Positions 54,389 through 64,000 of a DNA stretch of 64,000 nucleotides are shown here, piece by piece. The notes below the pieces were generated by a model that searched no databases, had not been told where the DNA came from, and was given only the letters and a program-made list of their open reading frames with translations. Within the stretch, counting starts at the first letter, position 1, and the number at the start of each line of letters is the position of its first letter. A program made the position numbers and the translations under genes. Source of the stretch: Archangium violaceum Cb vi76 (GTDB lineage Bacteria > Myxococcota > Myxococcia > Myxococcales > Myxococcaceae); the NCBI RefSeq assembly GCF_000733295.1, contig NZ_JPMI01000390.1:1-64000 (forward strand), given 5' to 3'.

Positions 54389-56200
54389 ATGAAGACTGAA
54401 GCCCAACACCCGGACCACCTTCAACCCGGCCACGCGGTGGGGCCTTGGCACATCGTCGAGGTGCTGGGCCGCGGGGGCTCCTCCCGGGTTTTCAAGGTGG
54501 AGCGCGACGGCCAGCCCTACTCCATGAAGATGGCGCTGCTCCCCCTCACCCAGTCCACGGAGGAGCTCACGGAAGAGCAGTACGTGGAGGAGACGAGCGG
54601 CTACCGGCGCCTGGCGCGCGAGGCTGCGACCCTCTTCACCTACTCCTCCCACCCCAACCTGCTACGCGTGTACGCGGTGGACTTCTGGCCCCACCCCACC
54701 AAGGGCTACCCGTTCATCATCACTGATTTCATCGACGGGGAAACCTGGCACCAGAGGCGCTGGCGCAAGCCCCCTCACGCCATTGAGCTGGTGGACACCT
54801 TCTCCAGTGTGGTGCGCACCGTGGGTGTGTTGCACGCACGCGGTGTGCTCCACCGGGATTTGAAGGCGGAGAACATCCTCATCCGAAGAAAGGACGGCCG
54901 ACCGTTCATCATCGATTTTGGCACCGCGCGCCTCCCCGGGGCCCTCACGAAGACGCTGGGCCTGCCCGAGGGCGTCCTCCACCTGGTGCCCCCCGAGCTC
55001 CTGGCCTACACGCGCACCGAGGCGTGGAAGCGGGGTGAGCCCTTCCAAGGCGGGGTGGCCGTGGACCTGTACGCACTGGGCGTTCTGCTCTACCAAGCCC
55101 TCACGGACAGGCACCCCTTCGACCCGGAGTTGCCGGACCCGGAGCTGCTGGCCGCCATCGCCGCCATCCCGCCCACCGCGCCCCACCTGCTCAACCCCCT
55201 GGTGCCGCGCTCCCTCAGCGACATCGCCATGAAGCTGCTGGAGAAGCGGCCAGAGGACCGCTACCCCAACACCGAGGCCCTGCTCGAGGCACTGGAGCGA
55301 GCCACCGAGCAGCAGAGAAAGTCCCCCGCCTGGAGGGTGCCCCTCACCGCGCCGGAGAGCCCGGCAGAGGCGCCGCCCAAGCAAACGGAACCGGAGCAGG
55401 TGGCCCAGCCCCAGCAAGCAGCACCCGCGGGTGAAGCAGCTCCGCCTCCAGAGGATACGAGGCCGTCGGAGGACGCTCGCGAGGAGGCTCCCGCCAAGAA
55501 GCGCCGCACGTGGCGCGTGGGGCGTCTCGCCATGGTGGGCCTGCTTCTCCTCGCCGGCCTGTTCCTTGCCTCGTGGCTGGTGCGATCCACACTCGCGCGG
55601 ACCCACATGTCGGAGTCCATCGCATCCGGCCCCCCCGAGAAAGGAAGTGCGCCCGTGCCCCCTCTCACCACGCACCAGGATTCGACTCCCTCCAGCCGCT
55701 CACGCTTCGGAGTCCTCGCCGTGTGGCTGTGCTCCGCTGCTGGGCTGGGCTGTCCCGCTGCCCAGGTGCGGCCGGAGCCAGAGGACTGCCCCGCCGAGGC
55801 TCGGCACAACATGTTCGAGGAGTTGAAGCTCAACGAGGGCATGCGGCTCCAGGCCATCGTCGACATCAACCAGCCTGGGGACCCGACCGAGCAGGGCATC
55901 TACCGCGACGGCCCCATCGTCGGCCGCGTGGTGCAGCGCGACTGGTCCCCTCCAGAACTGCCTGGTGGCACACTCTTGTACGGCAAGCTCTGGACGGGTT
56001 CTGGGATTCAGAACCGGGATGGGGAGGAGGCCGTGCTGGGGCGCTACACCGAGGCGCTGCTGCCGGACGGCCGCAAGCTGAAGGTGTGCATGGTCCTTGG
56101 CGGGCCGGAGGGGCGATGGCGGAAGTTGCCTGGCTCCAAGCCCGGGGCCGTTCGGCTGGACCGGGAGTTGCCATTAGCCGCTGTCTGGCGCTGGCCGTAG
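54389..56200 (+). CDS. Membrane Ser/Thr protein kinase fused to a lipoprotein-like domain
   Basis: 603 residues. The Hanks-type kinase (about residues 20-305) is complete: LGRGGSSRVF, Lys in SMKMALLPL, LHRDLKAENIL and IIDFGTARLPG. A Pro/Glu/Ala linker leads to one membrane helix (about 377-397, RLAMVGLLLLAGLFLASWLV). The periplasmic part begins with a second hydrophobic segment ending in LGCPAA (a lipobox-like sequence), followed by about 130 residues (DCPAEARHNMFEELKLNEGM ... LKVCMVLGG). That tail looks like an independent small lipoprotein that became fused. It forms an operon with the DUF2381 gene. Confidence 0.85.
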   Translation: MKTEAQHPDHLQPGHAVGPWHIVEVLGRGGSSRVFKVERDGQPYSMKMALLPLTQSTEELTEEQYVEETSGYRRLAREAATLFTYSSHPNLLRVYAVDFWPHPTKGYPFIITDFIDGETWHQRRWRKPPHAIELVDTFSSVVRTVGVLHARGVLHRDLKAENILIRRKDGRPFIIDFGTARLPGALTKTLGLPEGVLHLVPPELLAYTRTEAWKRGEPFQGGVAVDLYALGVLLYQALTDRHPFDPELPDPELLAAIAAIPPTAPHLLNPLVPRSLSDIAMKLLEKRPEDRYPNTEALLEALERATEQQRKSPAWRVPLTAPESPAEAPPKQTEPEQVAQPQQAAPAGEAAPPPEDTRPSEDAREEAPAKKRRTWRVGRLAMVGLLLLAGLFLASWLVRSTLARTHMSESIASGPPEKGSAPVPPLTTHQDSTPSSRSRFGVLAVWLCSAAGLGCPAAQVRPEPEDCPAEARHNMFEELKLNEGMRLQAIVDINQPGDPTEQGIYRDGPIVGRVVQRDWSPPELPGGTLLYGKLWTGSGIQNRDGEEAVLGRYTEALLPDGRKLKVCMVLGGPEGRWRKLPGSKPGAVRLDRELPLAAVWRWP

Positions 56201-56247
56201 CCTGGCACTACACAGCGCGACATCTTGTTGTACCAAGGGCCGGGGAT

Positions 56248-56922
56248 TCAGGGATGCGGCTTCTCGTTCCGGGCGAGCATCTCGACGAACCAGGCGATGC
56301 GCCTGGCGCGGGTCTCGGCCTTCTTCGCGGTGTGGATGCGGAACAGCACGGCGTAGCGGTTGGCCGAGTTGAGCGTGGCGAAGAACGCGGCCGCGCGGGG
56401 GTTGGCGGCGAGGGCGGCCGTCAGGTCCTCGGGCACGGTCGCGCGGCTCTGCGAGTCGTAGGCCGCCTCCCAGCGTCCGTCCTGTTTCGCGCGCTCCACC
56501 TGCTCGAGCCCGGGGGGCTTCATCTCGCCCGCCTCGATGAGCGCCAGGGCCTTGTCGCGATTGATTTTCGACCAGATGCTCCTGGGGCCGCGCGGGGTGA
56601 ACTTCTGGATCCACGCGGTGTCGTCGAAGCTGCGCTTCAGCCCGTCGATCCACCCCCACGCGAGCGCCACCTCGAGCGCCTGCGCGTAGGTGATGGACTC
56701 GATGCCGGAGTCCTTCTTGGCGAGCTTCACCCACAGGCCGCGCGAGGACGCATGGTTCCTGGCGAGCCAGTCCGCCCAGTCGCGTGGTTTCGCGAAGGGG
56801 ATGATGGGCGGTTCCTCCGCGGGGGCCGCCTTCGTGGCCGGCGTCTTCGCCTTCGGTGCCGGGGTCTTCGCGGCCTTCTTCGCAGCGGCCTTCTTCGGCG
56901 CGGCCTTCTTCATGGGGCTCAT
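56248..56922 (-). CDS. YdeI/OmpD-associated (OmdA) family protein
   Basis: 224 residues. The first about 45 residues are a Lys/Ala/Pro-rich basic leader (KKAAPKKAAAKKAAK). The rest matches YdeI/OmdA proteins: DWADWLARNHASSRGLWVKLAKKDSG, the family signature EALAWGWIDGLKRSFDD, FTPRGPRSIWSKIN, and the final KKAETRARRIAWFVEMLAR. Function is poorly known (linked to envelope stress or polymyxin resistance in some bacteria). The basic leader is unusual and could bind nucleic acid or anionic lipids. It lies 11 bp after the pentapeptide gene. Confidence 0.85.
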   Translation of the reverse strand: MSPMKKAAPKKAAAKKAAKTPAPKAKTPATKAAPAEEPPIIPFAKPRDWADWLARNHASSRGLWVKLAKKDSGIESITYAQALEVALAWGWIDGLKRSFDDTAWIQKFTPRGPRSIWSKINRDKALALIEAGEMKPPGLEQVERAKQDGRWEAAYDSQSRATVPEDLTAALAANPRAAAFFATLNSANRYAVLFRIHTAKKAETRARRIAWFVEMLARNEKPHP

Positions 56923-56933
56923 GGCTGGGCTCG

Positions 56934-57578
56934 CTATCGGGACTTCTTGCGGCTGGGGCGTTCGCCCGCGTCACCGTTGAACCCCGTGACGCGCATGCCG
57001 AGTGACTGGGCCAGGAGGACGGCGGTCTCGACGGGGACGTGGGTGCCCTTGAGGCGGTTCTGGGCGGGGTCCAGGAACGCGCCCACGGCGGTGGAGAAGT
57101 CCGCCTTGGTGAGGTTGCAGCCCCGGAAGTTGCTGCCCGTGAGGTCCGTCCCGGAGAAGTCCGCTTCCGTCAGGTCGAGGTCGAAGAAGTTCGCCTCCAG
57201 GGCCGAGCAGCGCAGGAAGGACGTCTTGCGCAAGCTCAGGCCCACGAAGGACGTGTAGCGCAGGACGCAGTTGTCGAATTCGAGCTCGGGGTTGGACGAC
57301 ACCGGCGTCCAGTCGATGCCCATCAGCTTCGAGCCCTCGAAGCGCACGCCCCTCAGTCCCGTGGAGGGGAGCTGGGCGCGGCTGAGGTCACAATCGCTGA
57401 AGACGCAGGATTCGAGCTTGCTCTCCTTCCAGCGGCTCTCCTGCAACTGGCACCGCTGGAAGGTGCACCGGTAGAACTCCTTCTGGCCGAGGTCACCGCG
57501 CTGGAGGTCCAGGTCGGTGAACGTCTCGTTCTCGAAGAAGTCCTCCCGGGCGAGTCTTTGTGCATCCATGCCGCCCAT
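56934..57578 (-). CDS. Pentapeptide-repeat protein
   Basis: 214 residues with clear A(D/N)LXX-type pentapeptide runs: FTDLDLQRGDLGQKEFYRC, CDLSRAQLPSTGLRGVRFEGS, FFDLDLTEADFSGTDLTGSNFRGCNLTKADFS. These form a right-handed quadrilateral beta helix. The pattern is that of the McbG/QnrB-like group, which mimics DNA, but no function is proven. It starts at 57578, or possibly at the ATG 9 bp later (57569), which begins MDAQRLARED. It is encoded just upstream of the YdeI-like gene. Confidence 0.88.
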   Translation of the reverse strand: MGGMDAQRLAREDFFENETFTDLDLQRGDLGQKEFYRCTFQRCQLQESRWKESKLESCVFSDCDLSRAQLPSTGLRGVRFEGSKLMGIDWTPVSSNPELEFDNCVLRYTSFVGLSLRKTSFLRCSALEANFFDLDLTEADFSGTDLTGSNFRGCNLTKADFSTAVGAFLDPAQNRLKGTHVPVETAVLLAQSLGMRVTGFNGDAGERPSRKKSR

Positions 57579-57617
57579 CCTAGGAAGGGCGGCGGTTTTT
57601 CCAAGCGCTGGATGCGC

Positions 57618-58322
57618 TCAGGCGGCCGAGTGGGACGCCTCGGCGGCGCCGTTGGACGCCTCCAGCTCCCGGAGCATCCGCTCCCCCTCGAGCTCGTCGA
57701 TGGGGGTGAAGCGCTCGAGTTCCGGGCGGTAGGCGTGCACCCGCGCCTGGCCGATGTCGAACCACCAGCCGTGCAGCCGCAGCGTGCCGGCCGCCAGACG
57801 CTCGCGCACCAGGGGGTAGGTCTTCAGGTGCTCGAGCTGCTGCAGCACGCTGTACTGGCTGAGCCGGTCATACGGGGCCAGCCCCTCGCCCACCTTGCCA
57901 CCGCGCTCGTAGGCGGCCATGGCGGGACGGCCCACGTCCAGCCAGCTGCTGAGGTTGGGCGTCTTCTGGTCGTTGTAGCCCGAGAGGATGGCCTTCATGG
58001 CGCCGCAGCTGGAGTGGCCGCACACCACGATGTCCTTCACCGGCAGGGTGAGCAGGGAGAACTCCAGGGCCGCGGCCTCGGAGCGGTCGCTCAGGGACAG
58101 GCCCTGGGTGTCCGAGGGGGGCACCATGTTGCCCACGTTCCGCATGACGAAGAGGTCACCCGGGTTGGTGGACGCGAAGAGGTTGGGCACCACCCGGCTG
58201 TCGGAGCAGGCGATGAAGAGACAGTCGGGCGTCTGGCCATTGGCCAGCCGCGCGAACGTGGAGCGGTAGGCGGGGAGGCTGTGACGCTGGAAGTCGAGGA
58301 GACCCTGAACGAGCTTCTTCAT
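57618..58322 (-). CDS. Beta-class carbonic anhydrase
   Basis: 234 residues from ATG 58322. Zinc ligands and catalytic residues are visible: Cys39-x-Asp41-x-Arg43 (IACSDSR), His103 and Cys106 (CGHSSCGAMK). It interconverts CO2 and bicarbonate. The start overlaps the stop of the SulP transporter by one base (TAATG), so the two are translationally coupled. The long in-frame N-terminal extension to 58460 lies inside sulP and is rejected. Confidence 0.95.
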   Translation of the reverse strand: MKKLVQGLLDFQRHSLPAYRSTFARLANGQTPDCLFIACSDSRVVPNLFASTNPGDLFVMRNVGNMVPPSDTQGLSLSDRSEAAALEFSLLTLPVKDIVVCGHSSCGAMKAILSGYNDQKTPNLSSWLDVGRPAMAAYERGGKVGEGLAPYDRLSQYSVLQQLEHLKTYPLVRERLAAGTLRLHGWWFDIGQARVHAYRPELERFTPIDELEGERMLRELEASNGAAEASHSAA

Positions 58323-59860
58323 TAGGCAGCACCTTCCGAGGAGAGAGTCGAGGAAACGGACACAGGGGACTTGTTGGAGGGGGTGGAGCCCTTGCGGGTC
58401 CACACGTCCTCGAGCGGCTCCATCCACACCTTGCCGCCCGTCTTGCGGTGGTTCTGGCACCAGCTCTCGAGGGCCTCGTAGCCGGAGTGGTCCAGCGTAT
58501 CGACCGCGAGATCCAGCTCCACCTGGGAGCCGGAGGGCACCGCGGCGAGCGCGGCGGACAGCTGGGGAACGCCCACGAAGGTGAGGGCGCCGCTCACGCG
58601 CACCTGATGCACCTCACCCTCCTTCTTCACCTGCACCTGCACGCGGCCCAGCCGCCACAGCAGCCGCGCCACCGCCACCGCGAAGCCCAGGCCGATACCG
58701 GCCAGCAGGTTGATGCCCACCACGCCGGCCACCGTCACCACGTAGACGGACAGCTCGCCGCGGCGGCGCAGCTCCTGGATGTGGTGCGGGTTGACCAGCT
58801 TGGTGCCCACGTGGACGAGCAGGCCCGCCAGCACGGTGAGGGGCACCAGGCCCAGGTGCGCGCCCAGCAGGGAGACGAAGAGCAGCATCCACACGCCGTG
58901 CAGGATGGCGGAGGCGCGCGTCTTGGCGCCCGCGGAGATGTTGGCGGCGCTGCGCACGATGACGCCGGTGATGGGCAGGCCGCCCATCAGGCCGGACAGG
59001 GTGTTGGCCATGCCCTGGGCGAACAGCTCCTTGTCCAGGTTGGCGCGCGGGCCGGTGTGCAGCTTGTCCGTGGCCACCGCGCTCAGCAGCGACTCGGCGC
59101 TGGCCACCAGGGCCAGGGAGAACACCGCCGCCGCGAAGGCGCCCCAGTGGGTGGGCATCGCGGGCAGCTGGATGCTCTCGAAGAGGCTGCCGGTCAGCTC
59201 CACCCGCTTCACGTCCGCGCCCCACACCGCCGCGGCCACCGAGCCGGTCACCACCGCCACCAGCGGGCCGGGCACCTTCTTGAGCGGGTTGTTGGGCATC
59301 ACCTGCCACAGCACCAGGATGCCGATGGTGACCAGGCCGAGAATCGTCGCGGGGCCGTGCAGGTCGGCGATCTGCCCGGGCAGCTCCCGGATGTTGGCCC
59401 AGGCGTTGGACTGGGGCGCGCCGCCCAGCACGATGTGCAGCTGGCCCAGGACGATCAGGATGCCGATGCCCGCGAGCATGCCGTGGATGACGGCCGGGGA
59501 GATGCCCAGCGCGGCGCGCGCCACCTTCACGCCGCCGAGCACCATCTGGATGATGCCCGCGGCGGCCACCGCGGCGCACGTGGCCGCGAAGCCCAGCTCC
59601 TGGATGAAGCCGAACACCATCACCGCCAGGCCGGCCGCCGGGCCGCTCACCAGCAGCGGCACGCCACCGAAGAGGCCCACCACCAGGCCGCCCACCACTC
59701 CGGCGATGAGCCCGGACATGATGGGGGCGCCCGAGGCCAGGGCGATGCCCATGCACAACGGCAGGGCCACCAGGAAGACCACCAGGGAGGCGGGCACGTC
59801 ACTGGCCAGCACCGACCGGAGCGAGCCGGCGTCACCGGCCTTCTGCTCGTTGGACTTCAT
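58322..59860 (-). CDS. SulP-family anion (probably bicarbonate) transporter
   Basis: 512 residues. SulP hallmarks: SDVPASLVVFLVALPLCMGIALASG in TM1, GVVGGLVVGLFGGVPLLVSGPAAGLAVMVFG, and a later GLMGGLPITGVIVRSAANISAGAKTRAS. A C-terminal STAS domain is recognisable (VRVSGALTFVGVPQLSAALAAV ... LDLAVDTLDHSGYEALESW). Coupling to carbonic anhydrase suggests bicarbonate as substrate; sulfate cannot be excluded. A sigma-54 promoter lies upstream. Confidence 0.92.
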   Translation of the reverse strand: MKSNEQKAGDAGSLRSVLASDVPASLVVFLVALPLCMGIALASGAPIMSGLIAGVVGGLVVGLFGGVPLLVSGPAAGLAVMVFGFIQELGFAATCAAVAAAGIIQMVLGGVKVARAALGISPAVIHGMLAGIGILIVLGQLHIVLGGAPQSNAWANIRELPGQIADLHGPATILGLVTIGILVLWQVMPNNPLKKVPGPLVAVVTGSVAAAVWGADVKRVELTGSLFESIQLPAMPTHWGAFAAAVFSLALVASAESLLSAVATDKLHTGPRANLDKELFAQGMANTLSGLMGGLPITGVIVRSAANISAGAKTRASAILHGVWMLLFVSLLGAHLGLVPLTVLAGLLVHVGTKLVNPHHIQELRRRGELSVYVVTVAGVVGINLLAGIGLGFAVAVARLLWRLGRVQVQVKKEGEVHQVRVSGALTFVGVPQLSAALAAVPSGSQVELDLAVDTLDHSGYEALESWCQNHRKTGGKVWMEPLEDVWTRKGSTPSNKSPVSVSSTLSSEGAA

Positions 59861-60074
59861 TTCTCAGCCTCCACACCCGAAAGAAGGCGTCGTGCTCCCC
59901 GGGAGGCTCACGGCGCGTGTCCGCCCAGACAGGGCAAGGAGCGTGCCATGGGTGTGGAAGGGGCTTCCCTCGGAAGGAACGCGAGGGGGGCCCCGGGGGA
60001 CTTCAAGAAATTTGAAGTGCGGCCGGGGGCGATGAAAGAACCTTGAACAAGATTCTTGAACCGCCCACCTCGAA
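59861..60074 (-). promoter_or_regulatory. Regulatory region of the sulP-carbonic anhydrase operon
   Basis: 214 bp. A sigma-54 promoter lies at 59933-59948. Upstream of it are the inverted repeat CTTCAA-GAAAT-TTGAAG (60001-60017) and two copies of CTTGAAC 13 bp apart (60042-60048 and 60055-60061), sharing the core TTCAAG/CTTGAA. They sit about 75 to 120 bp from the promoter, as expected for sites of an NtrC-type activator. The regulator gene itself lies next to them. Confidence 0.65.
59933..59948 (-). promoter_or_regulatory. Sigma-54 promoter of sulP
   Basis: The minus strand reads TGGCACGCTCCTTGCC, which fits the sigma-54 consensus TGGCACG-N4-TTGC exactly. Transcription would start near 59922, leaving a leader of about 62 nt before the sulP ATG. 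Confidence 0.8.
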
Positions 60075-61418
<1,344 letters not shown>

Positions 61419-61428
61419 AGGGCGGTAC

Positions 61429-63108
61429 TCATGAAGCGCTCTCCAGGGGCAGGCGCAGGGTGAAGCGGCTGCCGTCGGGCAGACGGGTATAGGTGAGGTG
61501 GCCCCCATGGGACTCCACGGCGGTGCGGGCCATGGGCAGTCCCAGGCCCACGCCCTTGGCGCGCGCGGTGGCGAAGGGCTCCCACAGGCGCGGCTCCAGG
61601 TCCGGGTCCACGCCGCCGGCGTTGTCCTCCACGCGCAGGACGGCCTCGTTGTCCTCGCGCGCGAGGCTCACCCGCACCCAGGGGGCGGGACGCAGGCCCG
61701 TGTCGCGCGCCACCGCGCCCGCCTCCACGGCGTTGCGCACCAGGTTGTCGATGGCGGACACCAGCAGCGCCGGGTCCGCATGCACGTTGAGGCCCTCCGC
61801 CAGGGTCACCTCCACGGGCACGTCCTCGGCCTCCGGCAGCAGGCGCACGGACTGGAGGGCCTCCTCCACCAGCAGGCGCAGCTCGCAGGAGCGGCGCGCG
61901 GGGGCGGCGCGCGGGGCACCGAAGGACAGCAGCGAGCGGGCCAGGTGCCCCAACCGTTGTATCTGCGAGCGCAGGGCGGGCAGGGCCACCTCCCCCGCGG
62001 AGGCGGCGGGCTTCATCAACGAGAGGGCCGCCTGGATGCCGTTGAGGGCGTTCTTCACCTCGTGGGCGATGAGCTGGCTGGCGGCACCCAGCGCGGCCAT
62101 CGTCTCCTGGTGGCGCAGCCGCTCCTCGGCCGCCAGCAGCGAGCGGTACGAGCGCCGCAGCAGGAAGGTGAAGAGCAGCAGGGTGCTGCCCAGCAGGGCC
62201 ATGTGGAAGAACAGCTGCCCGAGGAAGCGGCGCCGCAGCCGCGCGATGTCCCGCTCCTCGTCCTCCAGCACGGCCAGCAGCAGGCCTCTGCCGCCCGGGA
62301 AGGGGACCCGGGCCGCCGCGCCCAGCATCCGCGTGTTGTTCAGCACGAGGGGGCCGGGGGCGTCCGCCAGGGCCCGCACGAGTGCGGCGCGCTCGGCGGT
62401 CCAGGCGAAGCGCTGCGGCTGCACGGGCAGCAGGAGCTGGCCCTGCTCGTCCAGCAGCAGTGACAGGTCCGCGCTCCCCGAGCGCACGCCCGGCAGTGGG
62501 CGGGCCCCCGCGCGCAGCTCGCCCACCAGCATGCCCGTCACCTTTCCGCCGTGGCGCACCGGCACGGCCACCACCAGCGGCCCGTCCGTCCCCTCCAGCA
62601 GGTGGATCTCCGAGACCCCCTCCTCCAGTACCCGGCGGAACCAGGTGCGTTGGGTCAGCGGCGAGGCCCCCAGCGGCATCTGGGGCGGGTCGCTCCACAC
62701 ACGCCGCCCCGAGGCGGTGAGCAGGGCCACGCCCTCGGAGAAGAGGGGCGAGTGGCGGAAGGCGTTGTCCAACATGGCCTGCTCCATGCCAGAGGGGCCG
62801 TCCTCGGGGATGAGCTGGGGGTGCTCGGCCAGCCGGCGCAGCTCCGCCTCCAGCAGCCCCAGGTGCACGCCCAGCGCCTCGGCCTGCACCTGCGCCTGGC
62901 TGGAGAGACTGGCGAGCTCTTCCTCGCGGGCGTTCTGCAAATCTTCCCGGTAGCCCAGCAGGGGGCTGGCCAGCGCCACCACGCCGAGCAGCGCCAGTCC
63001 CACCGTGGCGGAGCGTCCGGCGCGCTGCTGGGTACGCGCGAGCTCCCCGAGGGCGGAGGACAGGGAGGGACCCGGCAGGGGCGGCGGTCGCGACATGGGG
63101 CGCATCAT
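61429..63108 (-). CDS. Membrane sensor histidine kinase
   Basis: 559 residues. TM1 (about 33-52) and TM2 (about 300-322) flank a large periplasmic dCache-like sensor (ALLTASGRRVWSD and VVAVPVRHGGKVTGMLVGEL). The cytoplasmic part has the H-box AAGASQLIAHEVKNALNGIQAALS-like segment (phospho-His in IAHEVKN), the N-box DNLVRNAVEAG, G1 VEDNAGGVDPD and G2 KGVGLGLPMARTAVESHGG. It pairs with the response regulator encoded 10 bp downstream. The exact start is uncertain among Met codons at 63108-63096. Confidence 0.92.
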   Translation of the reverse strand: MMRPMSRPPPLPGPSLSSALGELARTQQRAGRSATVGLALLGVVALASPLLGYREDLQNAREEELASLSSQAQVQAEALGVHLGLLEAELRRLAEHPQLIPEDGPSGMEQAMLDNAFRHSPLFSEGVALLTASGRRVWSDPPQMPLGASPLTQRTWFRRVLEEGVSEIHLLEGTDGPLVVAVPVRHGGKVTGMLVGELRAGARPLPGVRSGSADLSLLLDEQGQLLLPVQPQRFAWTAERAALVRALADAPGPLVLNNTRMLGAAARVPFPGGRGLLLAVLEDEERDIARLRRRFLGQLFFHMALLGSTLLLFTFLLRRSYRSLLAAEERLRHQETMAALGAASQLIAHEVKNALNGIQAALSLMKPAASAGEVALPALRSQIQRLGHLARSLLSFGAPRAAPARRSCELRLLVEEALQSVRLLPEAEDVPVEVTLAEGLNVHADPALLVSAIDNLVRNAVEAGAVARDTGLRPAPWVRVSLAREDNEAVLRVEDNAGGVDPDLEPRLWEPFATARAKGVGLGLPMARTAVESHGGHLTYTRLPDGSRFTLRLPLESAS

Positions 63109-63242
63109 GCGTCAAACACCCCGGGGGACGTCTTCTTTCCGCTCCCCGGGCCCCCTCCCCGGCCGTCGCCGGAAGGAAGGCTGGCGCTTTTTCTGACCGT
63201 TGGTTAGAATTCGATGTGCTGGTCGAGAAAAGGAGCCACGCC

Positions 63243-63917
63243 ATGCTGCGCCCGCTGTCCGAGGATCTCTTCGTTCTGGACGTGCCCTTCAGCGTGGGGG
63301 CGATGGCCCTGGGAGGGCGGATGACGGTGATCCGCCTGCCGGAGGGAGGCCTGTGGCTGCACTCGCCGGTGAAGCTGGACGCGGAGAGGAAGAGCGCGGT
63401 GGACGCGCTGGGGCCGGTGCGCTTCCTGGTGGCGCCCAACACCATGCACCACCTGTCCCTGGGAGACTGGGCCGCCGCGTACCCGGAGGCGAAGGTGCTC
63501 GCGCCCGCGGGGCTGCGCGCGAAGCGGCCGGACCTGCGCATCGACGTGGAGCTGTCGGACGTGATGGACGTGGGCCAGTCGCCCACCCTCGAGCTGCTGC
63601 TGGCGCACGGCATCCCCAAGCTCGAGGAGTTCGCCTTCTTCCACCGTCCCAGCCGTACGCTGCTGCTCACGGACCTGGCCTTCAACATCCACGAGACACC
63701 CTCATGGCTGACGCGCACGTACCTGAAGCTGTGTGGGGCGTACGGGAAGCTGGGCGCTACCTGGCTGCTCAAGTCCATGGTGAAGGACAAGGCGGCGTTG
63801 CGCGCCTGGAGGGAGCGCGTGCTCGGGTGGGACTTCGAGCGCGTGGTGCCGTGCCATGGCCAGGTGCTGGAGAAGGGTGGCAAGGAGGCGATGCGCGATG
63901 CCTTCGCGTGGGCCTAG
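63243..63917 (+). CDS. DUF4336 (metallo-beta-lactamase-like) protein
   Basis: 224 residues from ATG 63243, with AAAGGAG 9 bp upstream. It matches DUF4336: MLRPLSEDLFVLDVPF at the start, VRFLVAPNTMHHLSLGDWAAAYP (with the His pair of the metallo-beta-lactamase-like fold), EFAFFHRPSRTLLLTDLAFNI and FERVVPCHGQV near the end. Metal binding by His/Asp is likely; no reaction is known. It is divergent from the sensor kinase gene and possibly unrelated. Confidence 0.88.
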   Translation: MLRPLSEDLFVLDVPFSVGAMALGGRMTVIRLPEGGLWLHSPVKLDAERKSAVDALGPVRFLVAPNTMHHLSLGDWAAAYPEAKVLAPAGLRAKRPDLRIDVELSDVMDVGQSPTLELLLAHGIPKLEEFAFFHRPSRTLLLTDLAFNIHETPSWLTRTYLKLCGAYGKLGATWLLKSMVKDKAALRAWRERVLGWDFERVVPCHGQVLEKGGKEAMRDAFAWA

Positions 63918-64000
63918 GCGTCCGGCCTCCAGGGGGGCCAGGAGCGGCACGGAGTCGCCCGAGGCGAAGCGCGAGGCGCGCAAGGCCCGGCGGCAGGAGG
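63915..64000 (-). CDS. Possible 3' end of a gene continuing beyond the window
   Basis: A minus-strand frame open to the window edge ends with SVPLLAPWRPDA and the stop TAG at 63915-63917, which overlaps the stop of the DUF4336 gene within the palindrome CCTAGG. Only 27 codons are visible, so this is a tentative call. Confidence 0.35.

Overview
The window looks like a chromosome segment from a high-GC myxobacterium (Myxococcota, probably the Cystobacter/Archangium group; this placement is an inference). Codons end almost uniformly in G or C. GTG and TTG starts are common, and one gene appears to start with CTG. The families are also typical: SitA-type toxin lipoproteins with immunity genes, DUF2381 next to a Ser/Thr kinase, MopE-type metal-binding repeats, many lipoproteins, and a minor-pilin/PilY1 cluster. 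I found no rRNA, tRNA, CRISPR array or intact transposase.

Layout. 0-0.15 kb: a palindromic 41-bp tandem repeat, possibly the end of a mobile element. 0.2-5.1 kb: EamA transporter, DUF1206 membrane protein, secreted nuclease-like lipoprotein with a lamin-tail domain, and a Lys/Ala-tailed small protein. 5.2-9.6 kb: grpE-dnaK-Ser/Thr kinase. 10.4-15.2 kb: a complete branched-chain amino acid ABC operon (livK-H-M-G-F). 15.3-24.5 kb: exported proteins and lipoproteins (including a PQQ-like propeller and a MopE-like protein), tam, a YiiX-type hydrolase, thpR and a YdjM-like membrane protein. 24.5-28.6 kb: two tandem class III cyclases, a GFA protein and a divergent WYL regulator with a near-perfect operator. 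28.6-30.6 kb: an AHH-domain SitA-like toxin and an Imm11-type immunity gene. 30.7-32.1 kb: proS.

32.2-43.5 kb is the most striking part. A minor-pilin operon on the minus strand (fimU/gspH-pilV-pilW ... pilX-pilY1) is interrupted between pilW and pilX by a plus-strand island of about 4 kb. The island holds a second SitA-like toxin, two paralogous putative immunity genes, a HEAT-repeat gene and remnants of a duplicated module. The sequence in front of pilX is a diverged copy of the gspH upstream region. It includes a sigma-54 promoter, an inverted repeat, the ribosome binding site and the first codons.

43.6-50.6 kb: an FN3/FG-GAP lipoprotein and an ECF sigma / zinc-finger anti-sigma / exported caspase-like operon with overlapping stops and starts. 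50.7-52.6 kb: a decayed Septu-like (PtuA/PtuB) ATPase-nuclease pair. 52.7-57.6 kb: DUF1993, DUF2381 plus kinase, YdeI and pentapeptide-repeat proteins. 57.6-63.1 kb: a coherent minus-strand unit made of a sensor kinase, an NtrC-type regulator, a SulP transporter and a beta-carbonic anhydrase. A near-consensus sigma-54 promoter and repeat motifs lie in front of sulP, which suggests that the two-component pair controls bicarbonate (or other anion) uptake and hydration. 63.2-63.9 kb: a DUF4336 protein.
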